Assembly: GCA_003243445.1 (NCBI GenBank)
Contig: QFQQ01000051.1
Coordinates: 1 to 44,609, forward strand
Source: Citrobacter freundii
GTDB lineage: Bacteria; Bacteroidota; Bacteroidia; Chitinophagales; Chitinophagaceae
Direction: 5' to 3'
Length of the DNA stretch: 44,609 nt
Shown here: positions 24,468 through 32,120 of the stretch, in pieces
Numbering within the stretch: position 1 is the first letter of the stretch
Layout: every line of letters begins with the position of its first letter
The notes under the pieces: generated by a model
Seen by the model: the letters and a program-made list of their open reading frames with translations, nothing else
What the model was told of the DNA's origin: nothing
The model's database searches: none
Position numbers and translations under genes: made by a program

Positions 24468-25223
24468 TTATTCCTTGTTGTACATCAGGAATTGTAAAAA
24501 ACGGTCGTTTTCATTTTTGTGAAGTTCTTTGGGAGAAACTCCCGAAAACTTCCTGATCTCTTTAATGAAATGCGATTGATCGGTAAAGTTGAGTTGCGGG
24601 TAAAGTTCACCTTCTTTGATATAAGGAAGCGAAGCCTGAAAGCGAAGAATGTTGCAATAGGTTTTTAAAGAAACGCCAAATTGTTTATTGAAATAACGAT
24701 TGATCTGCCGGTCACTCCAGGATAGTTGTTCGGAAAGTTCTTTCACGGAAATTTCTCCATTCGCAGCGAAGATCAATTTGAACAACTGACGTTTTCGTTC
24801 ATCAATTGTTGAAGGTAAAAGTGATTGAATTTTCTGTGAAGCCTTTTTACAACAAGCGTCAAAATCGTTCAAATCATCTGCGCTGAAATCCCAAAAACCA
24901 ACCGGCAATTCTTTTCCAGTATTCAGTATACCGGCAATATTATCCTGAAAGATGTATTCAATAGCAAGCGGATTGAAATTCACCGAAAATAAAGCCGGGA
25001 AATTCATATTGACCACTTTGGGTTTGGTTTCCAACCCTAACAATCCGACACGGAATTGCTGTTTGTCTGTGATCGTAAAAATCAGATCGACTCTGCCATT
25101 CGGGATAACGACGCCATCGTTTATAGGTGATACATTCTTTAAGGCTGAAAAACTATAGACAAAATCCGAAAGGACTTCTTCCGGTTTAATAAGGCGGTAT
25201 ACTGTGTCGGCATCAGGCACCAT
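24468..25223 (-). CDS. AraC-family transcriptional regulator
   Basis: This 251-residue regulator has an N-terminal sensor-like domain (about 1-125) with GVVIPNGRVDLIF, typical of a cupin-like region in AraC proteins from this phylum. A C-terminal AraC DNA-binding domain follows (about 150-240), with SWSDRQINRYFNKQFGVSLK and NFTDQSHFIKEIRKFSGVSPKEL holding the two HTH units. It precedes the Tet(X)-like monooxygenase gene and probably controls it and itself. The promoter at 25243-25272 is the best-formed in the window. Confidence 0.88.
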   Translation of the reverse strand: MVPDADTVYRLIKPEEVLSDFVYSFSALKNVSPINDGVVIPNGRVDLIFTITDKQQFRVGLLGLETKPKVVNMNFPALFSVNFNPLAIEYIFQDNIAGILNTGKELPVGFWDFSADDLNDFDACCKKASQKIQSLLPSTIDERKRQLFKLIFAANGEISVKELSEQLSWSDRQINRYFNKQFGVSLKTYCNILRFQASLPYIKEGELYPQLNFTDQSHFIKEIRKFSGVSPKELHKNENDRFLQFLMYNKE

Positions 25224-25242
25224 TGAGGTTTTGTAGGGGATA

Positions 25243-25272
25243 CAAACTTAGCGAAAATGTGTGTTAGGGCAA
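25243..25272 (-). promoter_or_regulatory. Complete Bacteroidota sigma-A-type promoter of the AraC/Tet(X)-like operon
   Basis: On the minus strand, TTG (25270-25272) is followed by 19 nt and then TAAGTTTG (25243-25250). This fits the TTG/TAnnTTTG consensus. The predicted leader is about 14 nt. Confidence 0.7.
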
Positions 25273-25340
25273 CTTCAATTAGCGCTGGTGAACGGATGTT
25301 AAATTAACCCGACCTGCCAGTTAAAGTATTATAGTCCTTT

Positions 25341-25486
25341 GATGACCGATGACCGATGGCTGATGGCCGGCTTAACGCCATAGAAGGGACATCACCCGGT
25401 AATAGAGCGATGAATTGGTCGACAAGATGCAGGGGCTTCGGCTAAAAGAGATAAAATCAGCCATCAGCCATCGGTCATCGGCCATC
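25341..25486. repeat. Heptamer-iterated inverted repeat, locus 4
   Basis: The left arm is GATGACC, GATGACC, GATGGCT, GATGGCC (25341-25368). The right arm is AGCCATC, AGCCATC, GGTCATC, GGCCATC (25459-25486). The loop is about 90 bp with no ORF. The element lies between the 3' end of the DoxX gene and the 5' side of the AraC operon, in a 369-bp gap. Confidence 0.85.
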
Positions 25487-25592
25487 AAACTGCTTTGAGG
25501 CTATAACTAGCAAGTTGAGTAAATTAGTCGGATAGGGCGGACAGTTGCCGGGCTCTTCTGTTAACCGGGTATCGGAGCTCCGGTAATGCCTG

Positions 25593-25997
25593 TTAATTTT
25601 CTTTGGATCTTAACGGCGCTTTCTTTTGCCTGCCCCAGGCAATAAATGCCGCAAGAATAGTAATCAAAATATTAACACCAATGTCTTTTGTTTCCCCTCT
25701 TGAGATGTGAAAAATGATCGCGGCTATCATCAAAATAGCTGCACCATATGCCGCGTATATTGTTAGTTGAGGTCTGATCCGAAATAGGGCTGGTAATATT
25801 ATTCCAATGCCTGCCAATAAATCAATTGCCCCGGTGATCAAAGCCAGGTTAGCATTGTCCCTGATCCATGGAAATGGTAAATTGCCGGGTTGAAATATTT
25901 TCATAAACCCAGACCAAATAAAAGTGACAGCTAAAAGAGTTTGTACAATCCAAAGACTGATATTTATTGCTTTCGATGCTTTTTGTGCTACTGCCAT
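25593..25997 (-). CDS. DoxX-family membrane protein
   Basis: This 134-residue protein has four predicted membrane helices (about 13-31, 48-70, 74-95 and 104-122). The DoxX-type core is LAVTFIWSGFMKIFQPG and AIDLLAGIGIILPALF. DoxX-like proteins sit in the inner membrane and are linked to thiosulfate/quinone oxidation or redox-stress responses, but the role of short versions is unclear. It is transcribed away from an HxlR regulator gene, with a 42-bp palindrome between them that probably controls both. Confidence 0.82.
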   Translation of the reverse strand: MAVAQKASKAINISLWIVQTLLAVTFIWSGFMKIFQPGNLPFPWIRDNANLALITGAIDLLAGIGIILPALFRIRPQLTIYAAYGAAILMIAAIIFHISRGETKDIGVNILITILAAFIAWGRQKKAPLRSKEN

Positions 25998-26049
25998 AAC
26001 TTGTTTTTCCTGTTGCTGTAAATTTATATACCTTAACTGTCCTAATGAT

Positions 26050-26091
26050 GTTACTTTCCGTTTGGAAAGCGCTATCCAAATGGAAAGTAAC
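26050..26091. promoter_or_regulatory. 42-bp palindromic operator between the DoxX and HxlR genes
   Basis: GTTACTTTCC (26050-26059) and GGAAAGTAAC (26082-26091) are perfect 10-bp ends of a symmetric element. The inner half-sites GTTTGGA and TCCAAAT are nearly symmetric and the centre is GCGC. It sits between the divergent start codons, close to the expected -33 regions of both. It has the layout of two MarR/HxlR-type sites and is probably bound by the HxlR protein encoded at 26106. Confidence 0.75.
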
Positions 26092-26105
26092 GTAGAAATA
26101 AAAGT

Positions 26106-26444
26106 ATGTTGTCAAAAGCTGGTTGCCCCAAAACAATGCTTTCCATTAAAGACGCTCTTGAAGCGCTTGAAGGAAGATGGAAATTGCTTATTCTTTTTTC
26201 GTTAGCAGAAAGCCCCAAGCGATTTAAGCAGATAGCAAAAGAAGTCACCGGGATTACAGATAAAACTTTATCCAAGGAGTTGAAGAGCCTGGAGGAGAAT
26301 AAACTCATTAGCAGAACTGTTTATGATACTTTTCCGCCGACTGTTGAATATTCAATAACTCCACATGGATTATCGCTCGAGAAGGTGTTAGATGAACTTC
26401 ATTTTTGGGGGTTAGCACATCGAAAGAAAGTTATCGGGAAATAA
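26106..26444 (+). CDS. HxlR-family winged-helix regulator (1)
   Basis: This 112-residue DNA-binding regulator has the HxlR layout: CPKTMLSIKDALEALEGRWKL, then LAESPKRFKQIAKEVTGITDKTLSKELKSLEEN (recognition helix region about 38-70), then a wing with YDTFPPTVEYSITPHG. Cys8, before the first helix, is where redox-sensing members carry their reactive Cys, so an electrophile or oxidant signal is possible. It is divergent from the DoxX gene across the palindrome at 26050-26091. Confidence 0.88.
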   Translation: MLSKAGCPKTMLSIKDALEALEGRWKLLILFSLAESPKRFKQIAKEVTGITDKTLSKELKSLEENKLISRTVYDTFPPTVEYSITPHGLSLEKVLDELHFWGLAHRKKVIGK

Positions 26445-26456
26445 TTTGCCCTATAT

Positions 26457-26492
26457 TAAAAGAGCCTCCAAAGTCAACGACCTGAAGGCTCT
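26457..26492. terminator. Terminator between the HxlR (1) and SnoaL-like genes
   Basis: The stem AGAGCCT (26461-26467) with AGGCTCT (26486-26492) is bordered by AAAA at 26457-26460, giving a U-tract on the minus strand. It lies between two convergent genes. Confidence 0.55.
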
Positions 26493-26533
26493 CATAAATT
26501 TGCCGCCCTGTCAGAACAATAAATACCGAGTGA

Positions 26534-26989
26534 TTAAACGGTCTTTTTTCGGGATTTGATTTCTGTTTTATCCTGCCAATTGAAATTGCCTACTCTTTTG
26601 GAAATAAACCATTGACTATTCATACGGATGTACTCATCTTCATAAGTGGCACCAATCGTAGTTTTTATTTTTTTACCGTTTTCGTTGCCTATAAGCGTAA
26701 TAAAACAATAACAGGTTCCGGTTGCGGTATCTCCATTTATCGCAACAGTCTGTTGCCCATTGAAATGGTAAACTGTGTCAAACTCCTGGAGAAGTTTTTC
26801 AAATGCCGATACCATTTCTTTTCTGCCTTTCAGTTTTAAAATGGTTTCGACTCCCGATACGGTTTCAGAAATAGCGTTTTCAGAAAATAATTCGGTTTGG
26901 TGTACAAAATCTTTTTTATCCCCAAGCAAGGAGACTTTATCAATGAGTTCCCGTAAGGCAATTTTGTCTGCCAATTCATTTTTGTCCAT
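26534..26989 (-). CDS. SnoaL-like / NTF2-fold protein
   Basis: This 151-residue cytoplasmic protein has the SnoaL-like fold: an N-terminal helix ALRELIDKVSLLGDKKDF, then LFSENAISE, and C-terminal strands DTATGTCYCFITLI and SQWFISKRVGNFNW. Such folds bind small molecules or act as isomerases or cyclases; no specific activity can be assigned. The gene starts 11 bp after the oxidoreductase gene, so it belongs to the HxlR-controlled operon. Confidence 0.78.
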   Translation of the reverse strand: MDKNELADKIALRELIDKVSLLGDKKDFVHQTELFSENAISETVSGVETILKLKGRKEMVSAFEKLLQEFDTVYHFNGQQTVAINGDTATGTCYCFITLIGNENGKKIKTTIGATYEDEYIRMNSQWFISKRVGNFNWQDKTEIKSRKKTV

Positions 26990-27000
26990 AGTTGTATTTA

Positions 27001-28032
27001 TTAAACGGTCAATGCAATTTTTCCCTGTATGTGTCCTTTTGCGGCTCTTTCGTGTGCTTTACGAGCATCGGCTAAAGGAAAAACACTGTCTATGATCACT
27101 TTGATAGTGCCATTATCAATCAGGCTTGCCAGTTCCGACAGTTGTGTGCCATTGGAGCGTACCTGGGTTGCAGATACCGTAACGCCTGACTTTTTAGCCT
27201 CTTCCGCACCGGAAAAACCCAATGGAAAAATGGGGAATAAAGCACCTCCTGTTTTAAGTGTTTTCAAAAAACGCCCTGTTGCAGGACCTCCAACACAATC
27301 AACAACGAGATCTACATCAGATACGACTTCATCAGCGGTTTCTTTGGTGTAGTCAATAAATTTATCAGCACCCAGTTTACGCAAAATACTTTCCTGTTTT
27401 TCTGATGCAACGGCAATCACGTACGCGCCTTTCCATTTTGCCAACTGTAAAACAAAATGTCCCACTCCGCCGGCTGCACCGTTGACCAGCACTTTTTTAC
27501 CGGCAAGCGGTACAGGTTCGTGCCGGTTGGGTTGCAGGGGATTGGGTTCGTTATGCCCAAGTTCGATCAGGAACTGCCAGGCAGTAAGTAATGACATTGG
27601 TGCGGCAGCGGCTTCAACAAAATCCATTTTTTTAGGTTTCAAAGCCAATTCCGAAACATCTACACTTACATATTCCGCGTACGCCCTGCTATCTCCATAA
27701 CTGGGAAACCTTACCATCGCATACACTTCATCGCCAACAGCAAACTCCTTTATGCCTTCCGGAACTTCAACCACAACGCCCGAAATATCCGTTCCCAGGA
27801 TGATAGGAAACGGCACTTCAGGCTGCCATTCCGGAGGCAACATTTTGTATCCGTCACGCAAATACCAATCAGGAGGGTTTAACCCGATGGCTTTCACTTT
27901 TACCAATACTTCTCCCTTTCTCACTTCAGGCATGGGTGCATCTTCATACATAAGCACCTCTGGTCCGCCAAATTCATGTTGTCTTACTGCTTTCATCACT
28001 GCTGGTCTGTTATTTTTCTGTTCTGCACTCAT
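27001..28032 (-). CDS. NAD(P)H quinone-oxidoreductase-like MDR protein
   Basis: This 343-residue zinc-independent medium-chain dehydrogenase/reductase resembles quinone oxidoreductases (Qor type). The N-terminal catalytic domain has MKAVRQHEFGGPEVLMYEDA and GTDISGVV. The Rossmann domain has NGAAGGVGHFVLQLAKWKGA followed by RKLGADKFIDYT. It has no structural zinc Cys cluster. It would reduce quinones or reactive carbonyls with NADPH. Divergence from an HxlR regulator gene and the promoter and operator in the spacer suggest induction by electrophiles. Confidence 0.87.
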   Translation of the reverse strand: MSAEQKNNRPAVMKAVRQHEFGGPEVLMYEDAPMPEVRKGEVLVKVKAIGLNPPDWYLRDGYKMLPPEWQPEVPFPIILGTDISGVVVEVPEGIKEFAVGDEVYAMVRFPSYGDSRAYAEYVSVDVSELALKPKKMDFVEAAAAPMSLLTAWQFLIELGHNEPNPLQPNRHEPVPLAGKKVLVNGAAGGVGHFVLQLAKWKGAYVIAVASEKQESILRKLGADKFIDYTKETADEVVSDVDLVVDCVGGPATGRFLKTLKTGGALFPIFPLGFSGAEEAKKSGVTVSATQVRSNGTQLSELASLIDNGTIKVIIDSVFPLADARKAHERAAKGHIQGKIALTV

Positions 28033-28059
28033 TTCGTATAGTATTTTTTAATTGAGCTG

Positions 28060-28090
28060 TAAAAATAAAATGACGGTATATTTGTGGCAA
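28060..28090 (-). promoter_or_regulatory. Promoter of the oxidoreductase-SnoaL operon
   Basis: On the minus strand, TTG (28088-28090) is followed by 20 nt and then TATTTTTA (28060-28067), near TAnnTTTG. The leader would be about 20 nt. The -33 overlaps the dyad at 28089-28100. Confidence 0.5.
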
Positions 28091-28100
28091 GTATGTACTT
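28089..28100. promoter_or_regulatory. Candidate HxlR (2) operator
   Basis: AAGTATGTACTT has 5-bp arms around TG and overlaps the -33 of the oxidoreductase promoter. This position suits repression by the divergently encoded HxlR protein. Confidence 0.45.
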
Positions 28101-28155
28101 ATTGGTATGCTACCTACCTAAAGGAATGTATTGTTGATAATCAATTGGATAAAAA

Positions 28156-28548
28156 ATGAAAAAGAAAGAAAAAACTTGCCCGGAGGAAACGACTTGTTCT
28201 GTTGATTATGCTTTTAAACGTATTGGCGGTAAATATAAAGGCAGGATCTTATGGTATCTTCATGAGCATTCCGTTTTACGTTACGGCGAATTGAGCCGAA
28301 CGATGCCCGACATCACCACCAAAATGCTGACGCAAACTTTAAGAGAACTGGAAGCGGACAATTTAATTCAGCGGAAAGTATATCTCGAAGTCCCACCCAA
28401 AGTGGAATATACATTGACGGAAGTAGGGAAAGAGCTTATTCCGTTTATTCAATATCTGAAAGATTGGGGAGATAAACAGAGTAAAAAGGAGCAAAGCCAG
28501 CTTGCTAAAAAACGCACCAGAAAAAAGGAGTTAAGTAAGGCTGAATGA
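28156..28548 (+). CDS. HxlR-family winged-helix regulator (2)
   Basis: This 130-residue regulator begins KKKEKTCPEETTCSVDYAFKRIGGKYKGRI; Cys8 and Cys14 precede the first helix, as in redox or electrophile-sensing HxlR proteins. The DNA-binding part contains RYGELSRTMPDITTKMLTQTLRELE and a wing with VYLEVPPKVEYTLTEVG. The C-terminus is very Lys-rich. It is transcribed away from the quinone-oxidoreductase gene and is its likely repressor. Confidence 0.88.
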   Translation: MKKKEKTCPEETTCSVDYAFKRIGGKYKGRILWYLHEHSVLRYGELSRTMPDITTKMLTQTLRELEADNLIQRKVYLEVPPKVEYTLTEVGKELIPFIQYLKDWGDKQSKKEQSQLAKKRTRKKELSKAE

Positions 28549-28754
28549 ATTAACCAAAGCCGGAAAGACGGTAAGTATTGAAAAGGGATAGACAACCTGA
28601 TGAACCGGGACTGTGTATGAAGCGGCAGAGCCGGAACTCAAGTGCAGCATACTGAGTTGGATCTTTCTGAAAAATGTATTTTGAAAAACGAGCCGCTTCG
28701 AACGCATGAAGGGGAGAAGTTTATTTGGCAGATAGACAACGAAATAAACCTGGA

Positions 28755-28792
28755 TAAAAAAAGGACAGAATGGAAATTCATTCATTCTGTCC
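28755..28792 (-). terminator. Terminator of the tRNA-Pro gene
   Basis: GGACAGAATG (28763-28772) pairs perfectly with 28783-28792. On the minus strand the stem is followed by a T-run (28756-28762). It lies just downstream of the tRNA. Confidence 0.85.
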
Positions 28793-28799
28793 AGTTAAG

Positions 28800-28873
28800 T
28801 CGGGATGACTGGATTCGAACCAGCGACCCCGTCGTCCCGAACGACGTGCGCTACCGGGCTGCGCTACATCCCG
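28800..28873 (-). tRNA. tRNA-Pro (anticodon CGG)
   Basis: The minus strand folds into a complete cloverleaf. The acceptor stem is CGGGATG/CATCCCG, the D-arm GCGC/GCGC, the anticodon stem CGTCG/CGACG with loop TTCGGGA (anticodon CGG), and the T-arm has TTCGAAT. The discriminator is A at 28800, and CCA is not encoded. It has a -7-like element just upstream and a terminator downstream. Confidence 0.95.
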
Positions 28874-29191
28874 AATAATGTGGAACACGAAATTAAGAAT
28901 TCCTGGTAATTTACTGAGCTTACTGTCCTGCTCGCATGATCAGAACAAAACCACCCGTCTTTTCAGATTTAAGGATATAGCTGACACAGGAAATCTTTAT
29001 GCCGCCTTTTATGTTGATGATGACCTTCTGTATTGTGTCTCTTATGAATCAAATTGATGGGACATAAGAAGAAAAATGACAGGCATTTTTACTAAGCTAA
29101 AAAGAAAGGAAGAAAAAATCAGGGTTTGTAAATAAAGTGACGGCCACCAGGGAGGACGTTATTTATTTCGCCCTGGACTTATACCAATCAC
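28874..29191. other. Intergenic region upstream of tRNA-Pro
   Basis: It holds the tRNA promoter candidate (28888-28895) and a small TCTTATG/CATAAGA stem near 29040-29066. I find no ORF or RNA gene in it. Confidence 0.4.
28888..28895 (-). promoter_or_regulatory. Candidate tRNA-Pro -7 promoter element
   Basis: TAATTTCG on the minus strand is one base from TAnnTTTG and ends 14 nt upstream of the mature tRNA 5' end. Confidence 0.45.
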
Positions 29192-29644
29192 CTAATTGCA
29201 AATAATAGATGCATGCCTCGCGATTTGCTTCCATTGACCATCCTGTTTCATCCAGATGTTTGTAAATCTCCGTCTTACTGTTACACCCGCTTTAGCTTCC
29301 GGTAGATCAGATGCGGGTACATACGTCTCGGTGCCCATAATCACTGCGACTTCAGGATGAAGCTGGATGTTTTCAATCACGCGATCAAATGTTTTATAAT
29401 TAATAAGTCCTGCCTTTTGGTTATTGAAAACCGCCTGCCGGCTGCCTGCAATGCTGTTTCTTGGAGTTGTCACTATAAATTCCGGAGCCCAGATTTCCTT
29501 AAGCAAAGCAGTATCCCCGGAAAGGATCCCTTTCACCCCTTTTTCTTCGAGCTTGCGCAAAAGCTCTTTGGTTGTTGCTTCGTCCTGAGAAAAGCAGTTT
29601 AATCCAATAAGCAGGACTATTGCAAAAAAGCCGGTTCTTTTCAT
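29192..29644 (-). CDS. Exported NTF2-like (DUF4440-type) protein
   Basis: This 150-residue protein has a signal peptide (MKRTGFFAIVLLIGLNCFSQ) and one NTF2-like domain: LSGDTALLKEIWAPEFIVTTP, VIMGTETYVP and a C-terminal VRRRFTNIWMKQDGQWKQIARHAS. The pattern matches secreted DUF4440-type proteins, whose function is unknown. I took the ATG at 29644 because it opens a clean signal peptide; upstream in-frame sequence to 29758 looks non-coding. It is divergent from the AraC gene at 29953. Confidence 0.8.
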   Translation of the reverse strand: MKRTGFFAIVLLIGLNCFSQDEATTKELLRKLEEKGVKGILSGDTALLKEIWAPEFIVTTPRNSIAGSRQAVFNNQKAGLINYKTFDRVIENIQLHPEVAVIMGTETYVPASDLPEAKAGVTVRRRFTNIWMKQDGQWKQIARHASIICN

Positions 29645-29952
29645 ATGCAATAAATGTTTAGTACTGAAAATAATAAAAATATTGCAGATCCGGCAGGACG
29701 CGCCAGTGCTGTGATAGATCCATGAGCAACAACCAAAAATTATTAAATTCCGTAGCATGGCTGATGCTACGGATCGTTTCCATCTACAGGCGAGATACTA
29801 AGCTGAAGGGTGCAGTTATTCAATCAACAGACCGGCCGCATTCGTTAACCCCGTAGCTCGCAGTGATTGTGTTTGCAGTCTTCAGATATGCTGAAATCCC
29901 GGATCGGGTGATTTGACGAAAAAAGCTAAATTTGATTTTTGCAACCGGTTTT
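29645..29952. other. Divergent promoter region of the DUF4440-like and AraC genes
   Basis: It contains the -7 element at 29927-29934 for the AraC gene. The other promoter is not clear; TATTTTCA near 29662 is a weak candidate. I see no large repeat here. Confidence 0.35.
29927..29934 (+). promoter_or_regulatory. Candidate -7 element of the AraC (2) gene
   Basis: TAAATTTG matches TAnnTTTG exactly and ends 18 nt before the ATG at 29953. No -33 TTG is seen at the right spacing. Confidence 0.5.
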
Positions 29953-30882
29953 ATGGAGCCAACAACACTTGAACAATTTTATAACGAGATTTCTGTTAAA
30001 TCAGCCAGCGGTGTGTCTCAATTACTGCCGCCGGGTATCAATAAAGACATTGGCCATTTTAATGTATTCAGCATTCCTGATGTGTTGAAAGGTCTGCGCG
30101 ACAGCAAACAGATGCCTTATAACCGCCGTGCGTATTATAAGATCAGTCTGATCAGCGGGCGCAACCGGGCGGAGTATGCAGATAAAGTGATCGATATAGA
30201 AAAGAATGCGTTGCTGTTTGCCACGCCCAAAGTTCCGTATCACTGGTTGCCGCAGGATGATCAGCAGGATGGTTTTTTCTGTGTGTTTACCGATGAATTC
30301 CTGGTGCAGTCAAAGACCGGTATCATGCTCGATGAATTGCCGATCTTCCGCTCCGGAGGTCATCCGGTATTTCAACTGACCGATGATTTGAAGGATGAGT
30401 TATATGCGATCTTTATGAAGATGCACCGGGAGATCTCTTCCGACTATGCCTTCAAATATGATCTGTTGCGCAATTATGTATTGGAATTGATCCATTATGG
30501 ACAAAAACTCCAACCGTTATCCGCTCTTCATCCTTCGCACAACGCATCTGCAAGGATCGCCTCATTGTTTGTGGAGTTACTCGAACGGCAATTCCCCATC
30601 GAGTCGCCCGGGCAAACGCTTGGCTTGCGCTCCGCAAAGGACTATGCAGACCGGCTGGCTGTTCATGTCAATCATCTCAATAAAGTATTAAAAGAAAACA
30701 CAGGAAAGACAACGACCGATATCATCAGCAGTCGTGTGTTACAGGAGGCAAAGATCCTCTTGAAACAAACGGACTGGCATGTATCGGAGATCGCCTATTG
30801 CCTGGGCTTTGAAGAAGTGGCGCATTTCTCGAATTTCTTCAGGAAGCAGACGTCGTTTTCGCCGATGCGGTTCAGGGGATAG
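29953..30882 (+). CDS. AraC-family transcriptional regulator (2)
   Basis: This 309-residue regulator has an N-terminal cupin-like domain (IGHFNVFSIPD, YNRRAYYKISLISGRNRAEYADKVI in two parts, and ALLFATPKVPYHW) and a C-terminal AraC DNA-binding domain (about 205-309: YADRLAVHVNHLNKVLKENTGKT is the first HTH, WHVSEIAYCLGFEEVAHFSN the second, then FFRKQTSFSPMRFRG). I took the ATG at 29953, the only one placed well after the promoter. The SDR gene 224 bp downstream on the same strand is a likely target. Confidence 0.9.
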   Translation: MEPTTLEQFYNEISVKSASGVSQLLPPGINKDIGHFNVFSIPDVLKGLRDSKQMPYNRRAYYKISLISGRNRAEYADKVIDIEKNALLFATPKVPYHWLPQDDQQDGFFCVFTDEFLVQSKTGIMLDELPIFRSGGHPVFQLTDDLKDELYAIFMKMHREISSDYAFKYDLLRNYVLELIHYGQKLQPLSALHPSHNASARIASLFVELLERQFPIESPGQTLGLRSAKDYADRLAVHVNHLNKVLKENTGKTTTDIISSRVLQEAKILLKQTDWHVSEIAYCLGFEEVAHFSNFFRKQTSFSPMRFRG

Positions 30883-30893
30883 CGGAAATTTTT

Positions 30894-31013
30894 GACCGCC
30901 GACGGCCGACCGCCGACCACGGTATCCTGTTTCAGGGATAAATATCTTGATAAAGATGAACAGACACTGAGGAGCCGTTTCGTTTACAAACAATGGTACT
31001 GCGGTCGGCGGTC
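30894..31013. repeat. Heptamer-iterated inverted repeat, locus 5
   Basis: The left arm is GACCGCC, GACGGCC, GACCGCC, GACC (30894-30918). The right arm is shorter, GGTCGGCGGTC at 31003-31013, preceded by a partial unit. The loop is about 85 bp. It starts 12 bp after the AraC stop codon. Confidence 0.75.
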
Positions 31014-31106
31014 CTAATTTGATTTTCGCAAATATCGGATTGATCCACGCAACACCCAATCCACCATTCCTCGCCAACTTTGTCCTGTCAATAAAAACGA
31101 ACACAA

Positions 31107-31868
31107 ATGGCAACAAGTAAAATTGTACTGATTACGGGCGGCAGCCGCGGTTTGGGAAAGAATATGGCGATCGCCGCTGCACGCAAAGGGCTGGATGTGG
31201 TGATCACTTATCACACCAATAAAACAGCCGCTGATGAAACAATCGCACTGATCGAAGACGCGGGACAGAGAGCTGCTGCTCTGCAGCTGGATACCGGTAA
31301 GGCTTCAGGGTTTGATCATTTCTCCGCAGAATTAAAGAAAACGCTGGCTGATAAATTCGGTGCAGACCGTTTCGATTTCCTGGTAAACAATGCCGGTATC
31401 GGGATTCATGTTCCGTTTACCGATACAGCTGAGGAACAGTTTGATGAATTGTTCAATATTCATTATAAAGGTGTTTATTTTCTTACACAAAAAATGCTGC
31501 CCTTGATGAATGATGGTGGCGGGATCATCAATATCTCTTCCGGTCTTGCCCGTTTTGCAACGCCAGGTTATTCCGCTTACGGTTCGATGAAAGGTGCGAT
31601 CGAGACCCTGACACGCTACCAGGCGAAGGAGCTTGGTGCCCGCGGTATCAAGGCCAATGTGGTAGCGCCGGGTGCCATTGAAACGGATTTTGGCGGCGGT
31701 CATGTGCGGGATAATGCGCAGATGAACCAGTTCATCGCCGGTGTGACTGCGCTTGGCCGTGTTGGACTTCCCGATGATATCGGCGGAGTGGTGGCATTTC
31801 TTTGTACGCCTGATGCGGGATGGATTAATGCGCAGCGGATTGAGGTGTCGGGTGGAATGTTTGTATAG
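31107..31868 (+). CDS. Short-chain dehydrogenase/reductase
   Basis: This 253-residue classical SDR has the nucleotide motif TGGSRGLGKNMA near the N-terminus, NNAGIG, the catalytic Ser in INISSG, and YGSMK as the YxxxK motif. Residues after the first strand suggest NADP(H). The C-terminal VSGGMFV is typical. It would reduce or oxidise a small carbonyl/alcohol substrate that cannot be named. It lies downstream of an AraC regulator gene and ends at a heptamer hairpin. Confidence 0.9.
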   Translation: MATSKIVLITGGSRGLGKNMAIAAARKGLDVVITYHTNKTAADETIALIEDAGQRAAALQLDTGKASGFDHFSAELKKTLADKFGADRFDFLVNNAGIGIHVPFTDTAEEQFDELFNIHYKGVYFLTQKMLPLMNDGGGIINISSGLARFATPGYSAYGSMKGAIETLTRYQAKELGARGIKANVVAPGAIETDFGGGHVRDNAQMNQFIAGVTALGRVGLPDDIGGVVAFLCTPDAGWINAQRIEVSGGMFV

Positions 31869-32031
31869 CGCGCTGCGCGCGACGACGGACGGCCGACCGC
31901 CGACCGCCGGCAGTCGTCTGTACATGAATACCCTTCATTCGCAATTGTTATAGTACGATAACAACCTGAAAGAAAGTACGGCTGTCGGCGGTCTGCGGTC
32001 GGCCGTCCGCTTTACGCGCTGCGCGTAAAGC
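31868..32031. repeat. Heptamer-iterated inverted repeat, locus 6
   Basis: The left arm is GACGACG, GACGGCC, GACCGCC, GACCGCC, GGCAGTC (31881-31915), preceded by GCGCGCTGCGCGC overlapping the SDR stop. The right arm is GGCGGTC, TGCGGTC, GGCCGTC (31987-32007), followed by TTTACGCGCTGCGCGTAAA. The terminal GCGCTGCGC blocks match each other. It lies between the SDR and GH43 genes. Confidence 0.82.
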
Positions 32032-32056
32032 GAAAATACCCCCCACATGATCCCCC

Positions 32057-32111
32057 CACCTTTGTTATTTTCGTAACAGGTGATGTGCCGGCTCCGGCGT
32101 GAACCATCACC
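32057..32111 (+). promoter_or_regulatory. Promoter-proximal dyad and leader stem upstream of the GH43 gene
   Basis: CACCTTTGTTA with TAACAGGTG forms a near-palindrome over a possible -7 (CACCTTTG). GGTGATG (32079-32085) and CATCACC (32105-32111) then enclose GCCGG/CCGGC, 9 nt before the ATG at 32121. The two overlap, so they could be alternative structures or an operator plus a leader stem. Confidence 0.4.
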
Positions 32112-32120
32112 GGGATCTTC

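Noticed and set aside
25341..25486. Possible CRISPR array, because of short regular repeats
   Set aside because: The units are only 7 bp and contiguous, with no spacers; the arms are inverted, not direct, and no cas genes are present.
28642..28878. Short rightward open frame overlapping tRNA-Pro
   Set aside because: Its end is the complement of the tRNA and it contains the tRNA terminator.
31332..31925. Leftward open frame of 197 codons over the SDR gene
   Set aside because: It is antisense to a clear SDR and extends into the heptamer repeat.
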